Part shown: one piece after another, positions 17,998 through 26,269 of the stretch
Layout of the letters: each line of letters starts with the position of its first letter
Position numbering within the stretch: position 1 is the first letter of the stretch
Assembly (NCBI RefSeq): GCF_002272785.1
Contig: NZ_MLAS01000001.1
Location: forward strand, 1-64,000
Length of the DNA stretch: 64,000 nucleotides
Source of the DNA: Helicobacter sp. 13S00477-4
Lineage (GTDB): Bacteria > Campylobacterota > Campylobacteria > Campylobacterales > Helicobacteraceae
Reading direction: 5' to 3'
Position numbers and translations under genes: made by a program
The notes under the pieces: model-generated
The model's database searches: none
Told to the model about the DNA's origin: nothing
The model's input: only the letters and a program-made list of their open reading frames with translations

Positions 17998-19815
17998 ATG
18001 ATGTATTGTAGAATCTTTAAAATAATTTTGGCAAGTTCCTTGCTCGGGAGTGGTTTAAAAGCTTTAGAATTTGGAGGAATGGGAAATATATCTTCTAGTA
18101 TGGGTGGAGCTGGGGTTGCACTTAGAAATTCTCAATGGGCTTTGTATTACAATCCTGCATTGTTAGGTATAGATAAAAAATCTAGGATTGCTTATAGCTT
18201 TGGTGTCCAAATAAAAGAAAAAAATTTCTTATCACTAGCAGGTATAGATTATGAAAATTTAAAAAATATGCCTGATAAAATAGGTGGTATCATTGAAGAT
18301 AGTCCTAAAAGTGGTGTGCTTGGTGGAGCTATAACTTCTGTACAAACAATCAATCTTGGAGGGACTCTTGGAAATGTATTGAAAAACATTGATTTCAAAA
18401 ATACAAGTGGTGCAGAAGTTTCTGGATTGAAAACAACTCAAAATGTTCAAGATTTTTTTGCAAGTATCCTTACCAATAGTGGTGCTAGCACAACCCAAGT
18501 AGAAGCTGTAACTAATGCCACGGATATAAAATCTGCAACAGAAGCTTTTAAAAATGCAGTCATAAACCCATCAAATGGCAAACCAACACATATTTCACAA
18601 AATATTACTGATAATGTAAAAGGAAATTTTTCAAGTGCTATTGATAAAACTACAGGAGAATCTGGAGATAATGAGGCTTTAAGATTGATAAAAAATATCA
18701 TTAGTAATTTGGATTCTAATAATATTTCAGGAGTAGCCAATTTGGTATCAAAAGCTGAAGAAGGAGGTAAATTCACTATTAATGATTTGTTAACAACTCT
18801 TGGAGGAGTTACTTTGACTAATAGTAATGACCCTCAAATAAATCGTTTCATACAAGATATTGATACCCTTCAAAATGCACTTAGAAAAAATAATTTCAAT
18901 CTTGTTTCTCAAAATGGTTTGGTATTTCAGATTGGTGGCAATGGAGCAGATTCTAGAGGAGCTATAGCTTTTGGGATTTTTGCAAATGCTTTTACTTCTG
19001 CAAATGCTTCTTTTGACCCAACTCATAATCAGATTATTATTGATACTGATAGTAATTATGTCCGTGTTGATATTCATAAAGATTCTATCAATTTGAGTTC
19101 GTCTAATAGCAGTGATTTTAATGCTTATTCATTACTTAGTCCTGATGCTAGACATCAAATTCATGGTACAGGAATCACTGTGAGTGAAATCCCTATTGGT
19201 TATGGTCAAGCATTTTCTACTCCAATTGGAAACATAAGTGTTGGATTTGCTGCTAAGTATATTTTTGGGATGGGTTATGGTATAAATAAAATAGGTTCTT
19301 TTGATTCTCTTAGTAATTCTTTTGGTGATATAGATTTTAAAGGCATTCCACAAACACAAACCTTCGGAATAGACTTTGGTTTATTATACAATTACAAAGG
19401 ATTGAGTTTAGGACTCGTAGGAAAAGACTTGAATGAACCTGTTATTAAGCTAAATAATAATCAAAAAATAATTTTAAATTCTCAATACAGAGCAGGAATT
19501 TCTTATGAATGGAAATTTTTATCTATCGCTATGGATGCAGATCTTGTAGCTAATCACACACTTTCATACTTATCTCCCAAAAATCAAATGATAGGTGGAG
19601 GGATTATGCTTGATTTTAAATATATTGATTTTAGATTTGGTTCTATGTATGATATAAAAAGTCAAGAAGGAGAAGGTATTATACTCACTGGAGGTTTGAA
19701 TATTTTAGGTTTTTTTGATTTAGCTGTCCAATCCAATCTGAAAACTACAAATTTGAATGGTTATAAACTTCCAAGCTATTTGAGTCTAAGACTTGGTGGT
19801 GGTTTTAGTTGGTAA
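17998..19815 (+). CDS. TraF-like outer-membrane beta-barrel protein
   Basis: 605 aa with a signal peptide (cleavage probably near LKA, residues 20-22), then GGMGNISSSMGGAGVALRN and YYNPALLG. This opening is typical of FadL/OmpP1-like and 'conjugal transfer TraF' (TraF_2) barrels. A long Ser/Asn-rich middle (about 130-300) looks like an exposed insertion. The C-terminus is rich in alternating beta strands and ends in the aromatic FSW expected for barrel insertion. Despite the family name, nothing here suggests conjugation. A role in hydrophobic substrate uptake is only a guess from the FadL resemblance. Confidence 0.75.
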   Translation: MMYCRIFKIILASSLLGSGLKALEFGGMGNISSSMGGAGVALRNSQWALYYNPALLGIDKKSRIAYSFGVQIKEKNFLSLAGIDYENLKNMPDKIGGIIEDSPKSGVLGGAITSVQTINLGGTLGNVLKNIDFKNTSGAEVSGLKTTQNVQDFFASILTNSGASTTQVEAVTNATDIKSATEAFKNAVINPSNGKPTHISQNITDNVKGNFSSAIDKTTGESGDNEALRLIKNIISNLDSNNISGVANLVSKAEEGGKFTINDLLTTLGGVTLTNSNDPQINRFIQDIDTLQNALRKNNFNLVSQNGLVFQIGGNGADSRGAIAFGIFANAFTSANASFDPTHNQIIIDTDSNYVRVDIHKDSINLSSSNSSDFNAYSLLSPDARHQIHGTGITVSEIPIGYGQAFSTPIGNISVGFAAKYIFGMGYGINKIGSFDSLSNSFGDIDFKGIPQTQTFGIDFGLLYNYKGLSLGLVGKDLNEPVIKLNNNQKIILNSQYRAGISYEWKFLSIAMDADLVANHTLSYLSPKNQMIGGGIMLDFKYIDFRFGSMYDIKSQEGEGIILTGGLNILGFFDLAVQSNLKTTNLNGYKLPSYLSLRLGGGFSW

Positions 19816-19826
19816 AGGAGAAATGA

Positions 19827-20063
19827 ATGCCTTACGTTGATATAAAAGTTGGTGGAAAATTGACTCCTGATCAAAAAAGAAAAATTGCAAAAGATGTTTC
19901 ATCTTCTTTAGAAAAAATAGCTGGTAAGCCCAAATCAAGTGTTTATGTAAGTTTTACTGAATTCAATCGTGATAGTTTTGCAAAAGGTGAAGAACTTTTG
20001 AGCGATCTAGATAAAAAAGATAATCTAAATTTTAAAAATTATTTGAATAAGTCTTCTATTTGA
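19827..20063 (+). CDS. Tautomerase family protein (4-oxalocrotonate tautomerase-like)
   Basis: Small enzyme of the 4-OT superfamily (78 aa, slightly longer than the usual 62-70). The initiator Met is followed directly by Pro (MPYVDIKVGG), the catalytic N-terminal proline. The middle SSVYVSFTEFNRDSF fits the family strand and turn. The natural substrate is unknown in Helicobacter. The last 25 bases overlap the 3' end of dapB on the opposite strand. Confidence 0.87.
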   Translation: MPYVDIKVGGKLTPDQKRKIAKDVSSSLEKIAGKPKSSVYVSFTEFNRDSFAKGEELLSDLDKKDNLNFKNYLNKSSI

Positions 20064-20800
20064 TAAAATCCATTTTTTTGTTTTATAAGCCATTTTGCTG
20101 CTGTGATAGCTCCTTTTGCAAAAGTAAGTCGTGAATTAGCATTATGTGTAAGTTCTAAATACTCTCCATCTAAATAAAATCCAACAGTATGTTTACCTGC
20201 AATGTCTCCACCCCTAAAACTCATCACACCAATTTCATCTGCTTTCCTTTTATCAATATTGCCATCTCTTCCTGAGATTCTAACTTTTGAAAGATCAAGT
20301 CCACGGGCTTTTGCACAAGTATTTGCTAAGGAAAGTGCTGTACCGCTTGGAGCATCTTTTTTGTATCGATGATGGATTTCAGAAATTTCAATGTCTGAAT
20401 CATCCAAGCCTTTAACAATAATTGGAAGTAAACGATTTAGCATTGCAACACCTTTTGACATATTTGTTGCATATAATAATGGTGTCAATAATGAAAGTTC
20501 TTTGAATAAAGAAAATGTTGATTCGTCAAGTCCTGTTGTTCCTGAAACAAGAGGTATAGGTCTTTTTATAAGAGCTTGCAGTAATGAATGTGTAGCTTCT
20601 GGGAGTGAAAAATCAATCACAAGATCGGAATTTTGGATAAAACTTTCAAAATTATTTGTAGCAAGTGTTTTTTCAGGTAATGAGAAAGCTAATTCTTTAT
20701 GAACAAATACACTTCCAAGTTCTAATTCCTTATCTTTGATAGTCTCTTCAATGAGGAGCCTACCAATCCTGCCTGTAGCACCAAATATACCTATTTTCAA
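20039..20800 (-). CDS. dapB: 4-hydroxy-tetrahydrodipicolinate reductase
   Basis: NAD(P)H-dependent step of the lysine/diaminopimelate pathway (253 aa). The nucleotide-binding motif is GATGRIGRLL, and the conserved substrate motif is EIHHRYKKDAPSGTAL. The start is TTG at 20800, supported by AGGAT eight bases upstream; no in-frame ATG exists before the glycine loop. It follows trxB by 11 bases. Pathway partners lysC and dapD also lie in this window. Confidence 0.95.
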   Translation of the reverse strand: MKIGIFGATGRIGRLLIEETIKDKELELGSVFVHKELAFSLPEKTLATNNFESFIQNSDLVIDFSLPEATHSLLQALIKRPIPLVSGTTGLDESTFSLFKELSLLTPLLYATNMSKGVAMLNRLLPIIVKGLDDSDIEISEIHHRYKKDAPSGTALSLANTCAKARGLDLSKVRISGRDGNIDKRKADEIGVMSFRGGDIAGKHTVGFYLDGEYLELTHNANSRLTFAKGAITAAKWLIKQKNGFYQIEDLFK

Positions 20801-20811
20801 GATTTTAATCC

Positions 20812-21753
20812 TTATTTAAATTTATGATCCAAATAAGCTATCGCTTCAATAGCTGCTGTAGCACCATCTCCTGCAGCACATATGACTTGTTTTGATGCTT
20901 TTATCCTAATATCGCCTGCTGCAAATAATCCTTCAATATTAGTTTTCATTGATAAATCCACTATAACAGAACCAAATTCATCACATTTGCAAAGCATATT
21001 CCCATTATCTTGTTTTAAGATATTATTATTAACTTCATAACCTACAAAAATAAAAATACCTGGAACTTCCAATTCTTGGATTTTATTAGTTTGTAGATTT
21101 TTTATAAGGATTGAATTAACACCACTTACATCACCTTTTATCTCTTCAACAGTATTAGGTATGAGGAATTCTATTTTATTATTTGATTTAGCATGCTCTA
21201 CAGTGATTGGAGCTGCTCGAAATTCCCCTCTCCTATGGATAAGATAAACTTTTTTGCACATTTTAGTCAAAAAAATAGCTTCTTCAAGAGCAGTATCACC
21301 ACCTCCTAATACAGCTACTTCTTTATTTTTATAAAAAAAACCATCGCAAGTTGCACAAGTACTTACACCTTTTCCCCAAAATTCATTCTCACCTTTGATA
21401 CCTGTTTTTTTTGGTCGTCCACCGGTAGTTACTATAACACTTTTTGCTTCAATAATTTTGCCATCATTTTGATGGATTTTAAAAATTTTTTCTTCTTTGC
21501 TTACTTGAGAAACTTCCACCATTTGATGTTTGAGTCCAAAACGAAAACATTGTTCTTGCCAAGGTTGCATAAAATCAAGTCCGCTTACAATCTCTTTTAC
21601 GCCGGGATAATTTTCTATTTCACTACTCCCTGTAATTTGTCCCCCTGGCATTCCTTTCTCAAATAAAACAACATCTTTAATGCCACCTCTTGTTGCATAA
21701 AGTCCAGCAGATAAACCAGCAGGTCCACCACCAATAATTGCCAAATCAATCAT
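20812..21753 (-). CDS. trxB: Thioredoxin reductase
   Basis: NADPH-dependent FAD enzyme reducing thioredoxin (313 aa). The FAD motif is [12 protein letters not shown], the redox pair is in CATCDGFF, the NADPH motif is [10 protein letters not shown], and the second FAD motif is GLFAAGDIR. It lies downstream of trxA with an 85-base gap holding a possible promoter and hairpin. Together they supply the cytosolic disulfide-reducing system. Confidence 0.97.
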   Translation of the reverse strand: MIDLAIIGGGPAGLSAGLYATRGGIKDVVLFEKGMPGGQITGSSEIENYPGVKEIVSGLDFMQPWQEQCFRFGLKHQMVEVSQVSKEEKIFKIHQNDGKIIEAKSVIVTTGGRPKKTGIKGENEFWGKGVSTCATCDGFFYKNKEVAVLGGGDTALEEAIFLTKMCKKVYLIHRRGEFRAAPITVEHAKSNNKIEFLIPNTVEEIKGDVSGVNSILIKNLQTNKIQELEVPGIFIFVGYEVNNNILKQDNGNMLCKCDEFGSVIVDLSMKTNIEGLFAAGDIRIKASKQVICAAGDGATAAIEAIAYLDHKFK

Positions 21754-21820
21754 AAAATCCTCCGATAATTTTTTTTATTTGATAAATATGGTAGTATGTG
21801 ATAATAAACAATAGGTATAT

Positions 21821-21838
21821 AACCCTTTAAAGGGGGTT
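21821..21838. terminator. Weak inverted repeat between trxA and trxB
   Basis: AACCC (21821-21825) can pair with GGGTT (21834-21838) across an 8-base loop directly after the trxA stop. On the trxA strand no T run follows, so this is at best an attenuator or processing signal. Confidence 0.3.
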
Positions 21839-22159
21839 TTATTGAATGATAGAATCTATTTTTTCTTTGAGAGCTTGTTTGGAAGTAGCACCAATAACCT
21901 GATCTACAATTTCTCCATTTTTCATAAAAATGATTGTAGGGATACTCCTGATTCCATATTGTGCAGAAATATCAACTTGTTCATCAGTATTTACTTTACA
22001 AATAGCAACTTTGCCTTCGTATTCCTCTGCTAATTCATCAATTACTGGAGCAAGCATCCTGCAAGGTCCACACCAAGGTGCCCAAAAATCAACAACAGCA
22101 ATACCTTTTTTAGCTATACTATCAAAATTTTCTTTATTGAGTTCTATATATTTACCCAT
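21839..22159 (-). CDS. trxA: Thioredoxin
   Basis: Cytosolic disulfide reductase (106 aa). The active site WCGPC follows VVDFWAP, and the cis-proline is in IRSIPTIIF. There is no signal peptide. It has its own TATAAT box about 50 bases upstream in the 73-base gap after yraN, and it is followed by trxB. Confidence 0.97.
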   Translation of the reverse strand: MGKYIELNKENFDSIAKKGIAVVDFWAPWCGPCRMLAPVIDELAEEYEGKVAICKVNTDEQVDISAQYGIRSIPTIIFMKNGEIVDQVIGATSKQALKEKIDSIIQ

Positions 22160-22206
22160 ATTTATTCTCCCGAATTTAAAATTTAAACTTCTAGTATTAA
22201 GACAAG

Positions 22207-22212
22207 ATTATA
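22207..22212 (-). promoter_or_regulatory. -10 box for trxA
   Basis: TATAAT on the minus strand about 48 bases upstream of the trxA start, in the only sizeable gap between yraN and trxA. The gap is very AT-rich; no -35 box is clear. Confidence 0.5.
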
Positions 22213-22242
22213 CAATAAAAATTATAAATCTATTATTGATAT

Positions 22243-22569
22243 TCAAAGGGTGATGTTTTCTATAAAATCAATTTGATTATCTTTTATAATGATTGCATCA
22301 ATACAGTATTGAGTTTGAGGATCATAACGATTCAAAAAAGAATAGATAGTTTTTGTGATTTTGGTCAATTTGATAGGTGTAATAGCATAAATAGGATTGA
22401 AATTTTTCCCACTTTTTACTTCAATAAAATGAAGTGTTTTATTTTTGAAAGCAATAATGTCTATTTCACCATAACGTGAAAAAAAATTTCTATCAACGAT
22501 TTCAAAATCATTTTTCTTTAAGTAATCACAGGCTTTATCTTCAGCCTCAAATCCTATTTTTCTACTCAT
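22243..22569 (-). CDS. yraN: YraN-family (UPF0102) endonuclease-like protein
   Basis: 108 aa from ATG 22569, chosen because GAGGA lies 6 bases upstream; the frame could extend two codons to a TTG. The PD-(D/E)XK nuclease core is visible as GEIDIIA followed by HFIEVKSGK. The family is widespread and related to Holliday-junction resolvases, but its role is not established. It overlaps the 3' end of hom by 8 bases. Confidence 0.9.
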   Translation of the reverse strand: MSRKIGFEAEDKACDYLKKNDFEIVDRNFFSRYGEIDIIAFKNKTLHFIEVKSGKNFNPIYAITPIKLTKITKTIYSFLNRYDPQTQYCIDAIIIKDNQIDFIENITL

Positions 22570-23836
22570 CTTCAATCCTCATAATATAAGGATTTTGTAA
22601 AATTGATTCAAGATTTTTGAATTGATCTAGAGCATTTTTAACGCATTTTTCTGTCGTTGTGTGGGTTGAAAATAGTATTTTTGCAGCATTTTTATGCTTG
22701 ATTTCTTTTTGTAAAAACGTACTAATAGAAATATGATTTTCACTCAAAATAGAAGCTATTTTTGCCAAAACACCGGATTTATCATCTACAGATAACCTAA
22801 AATAATAGCGACTTTGTATCTCTTCTTTTGGCTTCAATTTGAGTAAAGTTTGTGGAGTTCTTTCAAATCCAAGCATTAGAGAGCTTTTGCCTCTAGCAAT
22901 TTCTATTAAATCGCTTATAACAGCACTTGCTGTTGCATCTGCACCTGCACCTGCACCATAATAGAGTGTCTCTCCGACCCTATCTCCAATCACGCTAATA
23001 CCATTCATTACCCCTTCTATTTTGCCTATCATTTTATTTTTATCAATCATTGTTGGATGGACACGGAGTTCTACTGAATTGTCTTGTTTTTTTGCAATAC
23101 CCAATAATTTGATGATATAACCAAATTCATTAGCAAATTCAATATCATCAGCATTAATAGATTCTATACCTTCAATCAAAATATCTTGAGGTTTTGCATT
23201 TATGCCATAAGCAATTGAAGCTAATATTAATAATTTATGCCCTGCATCCGTTCCATTAATATCTAAAGTAGGATCTGCTTCTGCATAACCAAGATTTTGA
23301 GCTTGGTTGAGTGCAGTAAAAAAATCTTGGTTATTTTGAATCATTTGTGTTAAGATATAATTGCTAGTGCCATTTAGAATACCTCGCAATGCAATGATAT
23401 GATTAGCACTCAACCCATCTTTTAATGCTTTTATTATTGGTATGCCACCACAAACACTAGCTTCAAATCCTATAGGAATATCGTTGGCGATTTGTTGGAG
23501 TTCATATCTATGATAAGCAAGCATTGCTTTATTGGCTGTAACTAAGGCTTTTTTATTTTGTAATGTTTTTTTGGCAATCTCATAGGATTTTTGCACGTCT
23601 CCAATGAGCTCTACTACAATATCTATTTTATCATCATTTATAATATCTTCTATTTTTGTACTGAGGGGTATTTTTATGTCTCGAGTTTTGTTTAAATCTC
23701 TGACAACTCCTTTTTTAATATTGAGATTTACTCCAGCCCTAGCACATATGATTTCCTTATTTTCTTCAAGGATTTTTACTACACCTCTACCTACAGTCCC
23801 AATTCCAATAATCCCTATATTAAGATCTTTTAACAT
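22562..23836 (-). CDS. hom: Homoserine dehydrogenase
   Basis: NAD(P)H-dependent reduction of aspartate semialdehyde to homoserine, toward threonine and methionine (424 aa). The nucleotide motif is [10 protein letters not shown]. Substrate region motifs are [11 protein letters not shown] and [22 protein letters not shown]-terminal ACT domain (about 345-424) suggests threonine feedback. It starts 52 bases after the uvrC stop. lysC in this window feeds the same branch point. Confidence 0.96.
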   Translation of the reverse strand: MLKDLNIGIIGIGTVGRGVVKILEENKEIICARAGVNLNIKKGVVRDLNKTRDIKIPLSTKIEDIINDDKIDIVVELIGDVQKSYEIAKKTLQNKKALVTANKAMLAYHRYELQQIANDIPIGFEASVCGGIPIIKALKDGLSANHIIALRGILNGTSNYILTQMIQNNQDFFTALNQAQNLGYAEADPTLDINGTDAGHKLLILASIAYGINAKPQDILIEGIESINADDIEFANEFGYIIKLLGIAKKQDNSVELRVHPTMIDKNKMIGKIEGVMNGISVIGDRVGETLYYGAGAGADATASAVISDLIEIARGKSSLMLGFERTPQTLLKLKPKEEIQSRYYFRLSVDDKSGVLAKIASILSENHISISTFLQKEIKHKNAAKILFSTHTTTEKCVKNALDQFKNLESILQNPYIMRIEDE

Positions 23837-23888
23837 TTTTGATTTAAACCTTAGTCAATTAAATTATTGTATTTTACCAATAAGTGCT

Positions 23889-25706
23889 TTAATGAGTCTT
23901 TATAGAGTGGGGATTTCTTTTGGTTAAAACTTCTTTGATTTCTTCTGGTTTAGCAGTTTTGATAGCCTCAAAACTACCAAAAAAATCTAATAATTTCTTT
24001 AAGCTTGCTTTTCCTATTCCTTTTTGTTTGAGTATAGAGTTTTGTTTTATTCCTTGTTCTTTCTTTTTCCTATGGTAGCTGATAGCATAACGATGTGCTT
24101 CATCTCGAAGTTTTTGGAAAAATTGGAGTCTTTTATCATTGGGTTTGAGTAAAATAATACCTTTATGGAATGTATATAAGATATCTTTAGCACTTCCTTT
24201 AGCTCGATGGGCTTTGAAATCAATTTTTTCTTTGGCAATACCAATAACTTCAACATTTGCACCACTACTTTCTAAAATATTTTTTGCTAAATTAATTTGT
24301 GCTTTTCCTCCATCAATAACCCACAAATCAGGAGGAGGATTTGAAGAAAAAGTATTGACTCTACGTGTTAGCATTTCGTTCATTTGGGAATATTCATCAT
24401 GTCCTTGCAGTGCATAATGTCTATAATCTTCTTTGATAAAATCCATATTTTGATAAACAATCATTCCCCCAACGTTATTTGTACCTGAATGATGACTTGT
24501 GTCAAAAACTTCAATTCTAAAAGGGATACAAGAAATCCCAAGTAATTCTTTAAGCTCAGCTAAAAAAATATCTTGAGAATAATAATGATGATTTTGTGTC
24601 CTCAATATCTCTTTAGCATTTTTAAATGCAAGTTCTATGAGGTATTTTTTCTCTCCTTTTTGCGGATGTATTATCTGAATTTTTTTATTACAATGTTGAT
24701 GAAGAAATCCTTCTAAAACCTTGATATCTTCTTGTGTTTGTTTTGAAGGAAGGAGTATTTGATCTGGGGGAAGGGGGACTTCTTCTCCGTAATGATTGAT
24801 AATAGCTTGTTTATAAATAGAATCTTCATCAATATTTCCTTCTGATCTAATATGTTCAAAGCTTGAAGAAATGATTTTTCCCTCACGCATAAAAATTTTT
24901 ATCAAAACAGCATTTTTATCTTCTATTGAAAGTGCAAAAATATCTAAGTTGTAAAGTTTTGTAATATCAATACTTGAAAAACTTTCTATATTTTTGAGTT
25001 TTTTTATCCTGTCTCTATAGATTCGTGCTTCTTCAAATCTTAATAATTCAGATAATAGATTCATCTTAGATTCTAGTTGCATTAAGAGTTTGTTCTTATT
25101 TTGTATCAGTAAAATAGATTCTTGTATTGTTTTTTGATAATTTTGTGGGTTTATTTTATTTTCGCAAGGGGCAGGACAACGTTTGATTTGATAAAATAGA
25201 CAAGCTTTTTTACCTTTTATACAGCTTTTTTTTTGCACTAAAGGTAGCAACTCATAAAGACTCTCAATCATTTCTTTGGAACCTGTTGTGTAGGGTCCAA
25301 AATATTTGATTGATTTTTTTTTGATGATTTTTCTTGTGATAGCAGGCATAGGAAAATCTTCAGACATATCAATATAAATGTATGGATAAGTCTTATCATC
25401 ACGCAAGAGAATGTTATACTTTGGCTTGAGTTGCTTGATGAGTGAATTTTCAAGTATAAGTGCATCTTGCTCATTTTCGACTAGTATAGTCTGGATAAAA
25501 GCTACTTGAGAAATCATCATTTGGATTCTAGGGCTTGTGGATGGATTTGGAAAAATTTGATTGCCTGCGATTTTAAAATAATTTTTGATACGTTTTTTTA
25601 GATTTTTTGCCTTACCGATATAAAGGAGTTTGTTTTTTTTATCATAATATTGATAAACACCACTACTTGAGGGCAAATTTGAAATACGTTCAATAAGAGG
25701 ATTCAT
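23889..25706 (-). CDS. uvrC: UvrABC excinuclease subunit C
   Basis: Makes the two incisions of nucleotide excision repair (605 aa). The N-terminal GIY-YIG nuclease is GVYQYYD...LLYIGKAKNL (about 17-45). The UVR domain lies near residues 205-240. The RNase H-like endonuclease domain includes FDTSHHSG and the DLWVIDGGKAQ segment. The C-terminal helix-hairpin-helix begins near QKGIGKASL. The start overlaps the stop of the upstream DciA-like gene. Confidence 0.96.
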   Translation of the reverse strand: MNPLIERISNLPSSSGVYQYYDKKNKLLYIGKAKNLKKRIKNYFKIAGNQIFPNPSTSPRIQMMISQVAFIQTILVENEQDALILENSLIKQLKPKYNILLRDDKTYPYIYIDMSEDFPMPAITRKIIKKKSIKYFGPYTTGSKEMIESLYELLPLVQKKSCIKGKKACLFYQIKRCPAPCENKINPQNYQKTIQESILLIQNKNKLLMQLESKMNLLSELLRFEEARIYRDRIKKLKNIESFSSIDITKLYNLDIFALSIEDKNAVLIKIFMREGKIISSSFEHIRSEGNIDEDSIYKQAIINHYGEEVPLPPDQILLPSKQTQEDIKVLEGFLHQHCNKKIQIIHPQKGEKKYLIELAFKNAKEILRTQNHHYYSQDIFLAELKELLGISCIPFRIEVFDTSHHSGTNNVGGMIVYQNMDFIKEDYRHYALQGHDEYSQMNEMLTRRVNTFSSNPPPDLWVIDGGKAQINLAKNILESSGANVEVIGIAKEKIDFKAHRAKGSAKDILYTFHKGIILLKPNDKRLQFFQKLRDEAHRYAISYHRKKKEQGIKQNSILKQKGIGKASLKKLLDFFGSFEAIKTAKPEEIKEVLTKRNPHSIKTH

Positions 25707-26152
25707 TGATTTTTAAGAATAACCTCCCTGATGGATTCAAATATATCTCTTAAGCTTGAACGACAAGCAATATTTTCAAAAGAACCTTTAGAATGTTCGT
25801 GATAGTATTCTATGTTTAGATTGTTTACATTTTCTTGATTATAAGAATTTAAAATAGCCCTTGGTAAAAAAGCTTGAATCTCAATATCTGGATGAATATT
25901 AGAAAATAAGCTTTTGTGTGTCTTTAAACTCTCTTTTATATCCTTGTAATTATAATGATTGAACTCGTTAACAAAACTAGGATGTTTGAAGGCAAAAAGC
26001 AGTTTATTGTTTTTCTGGACAATGTATAAAATTTCCTTACGCATCTCAAAAGGCAAAAAAAGCTTGAGTTTTTCCAATTCATTAAATACTTGTAGCTTTT
26101 TGAAATGTGTTTGATTCTTAATATTGGAGATAATATCGTGAGAAGTTTTCAT
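25703..26152 (-). CDS. DUF721/DciA-like protein
   Basis: 149 aa, soluble, rich in Lys and aromatic residues. The stretch LLFAFKHPSFVNEFN followed by a helix resembles the nucleic-acid-binding core of DUF721/DciA proteins, which load the replicative helicase in bacteria lacking DnaC. The match is from pattern memory and moderate. The gene is directly upstream of uvrC and overlaps it by 4 bases. Its 5' end overlaps a small plus-strand lipoprotein gene by 15 bases. Confidence 0.6.
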   Translation of the reverse strand: MKTSHDIISNIKNQTHFKKLQVFNELEKLKLFLPFEMRKEILYIVQKNNKLLFAFKHPSFVNEFNHYNYKDIKESLKTHKSLFSNIHPDIEIQAFLPRAILNSYNQENVNNLNIEYYHEHSKGSFENIACRSSLRDIFESIREVILKNQ

Positions 26153-26269
26153 ATTTTTATTTTAACATATTTATTATTGATGTTGGTTGGTTGTGGTTAC
26201 AAATCTAATCCTTTTTATAAAACAAAAACTTCTCAAATAGAGATAAAAATAGACATCATTACCGTATGA
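26138..26269 (+). CDS. Tiny LptM-like lipoprotein (43 aa)
   Basis: The GTG start at 26138 has GGAG eight bases upstream. The product is 43 residues: a hydrophobic signal (residues 4-17), lipobox LVGC with Cys19, then GYKSNPFYKTK. The C-G-x-K-x-x-P-x-Y pattern after the lipid cysteine resembles LptM (YifL), the small lipoprotein that assists LptD assembly in E. coli. The stop overlaps the FUSC start (ATGA), so the two are coupled. The first 15 bases overlap the divergent DciA-like gene, which makes the start unusual but still well supported by the lipobox. Confidence 0.72.
   Translation: MRSFHIFILTYLLLMLVGCGYKSNPFYKTKTSQIEIKIDIITV

Noticed and set aside
17998-19815. Conjugation system suggested by the TraF name
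   Set aside because: The match is to the TraF_2 barrel family, common in chromosomes; no mating-pair or relaxase gene is nearby.
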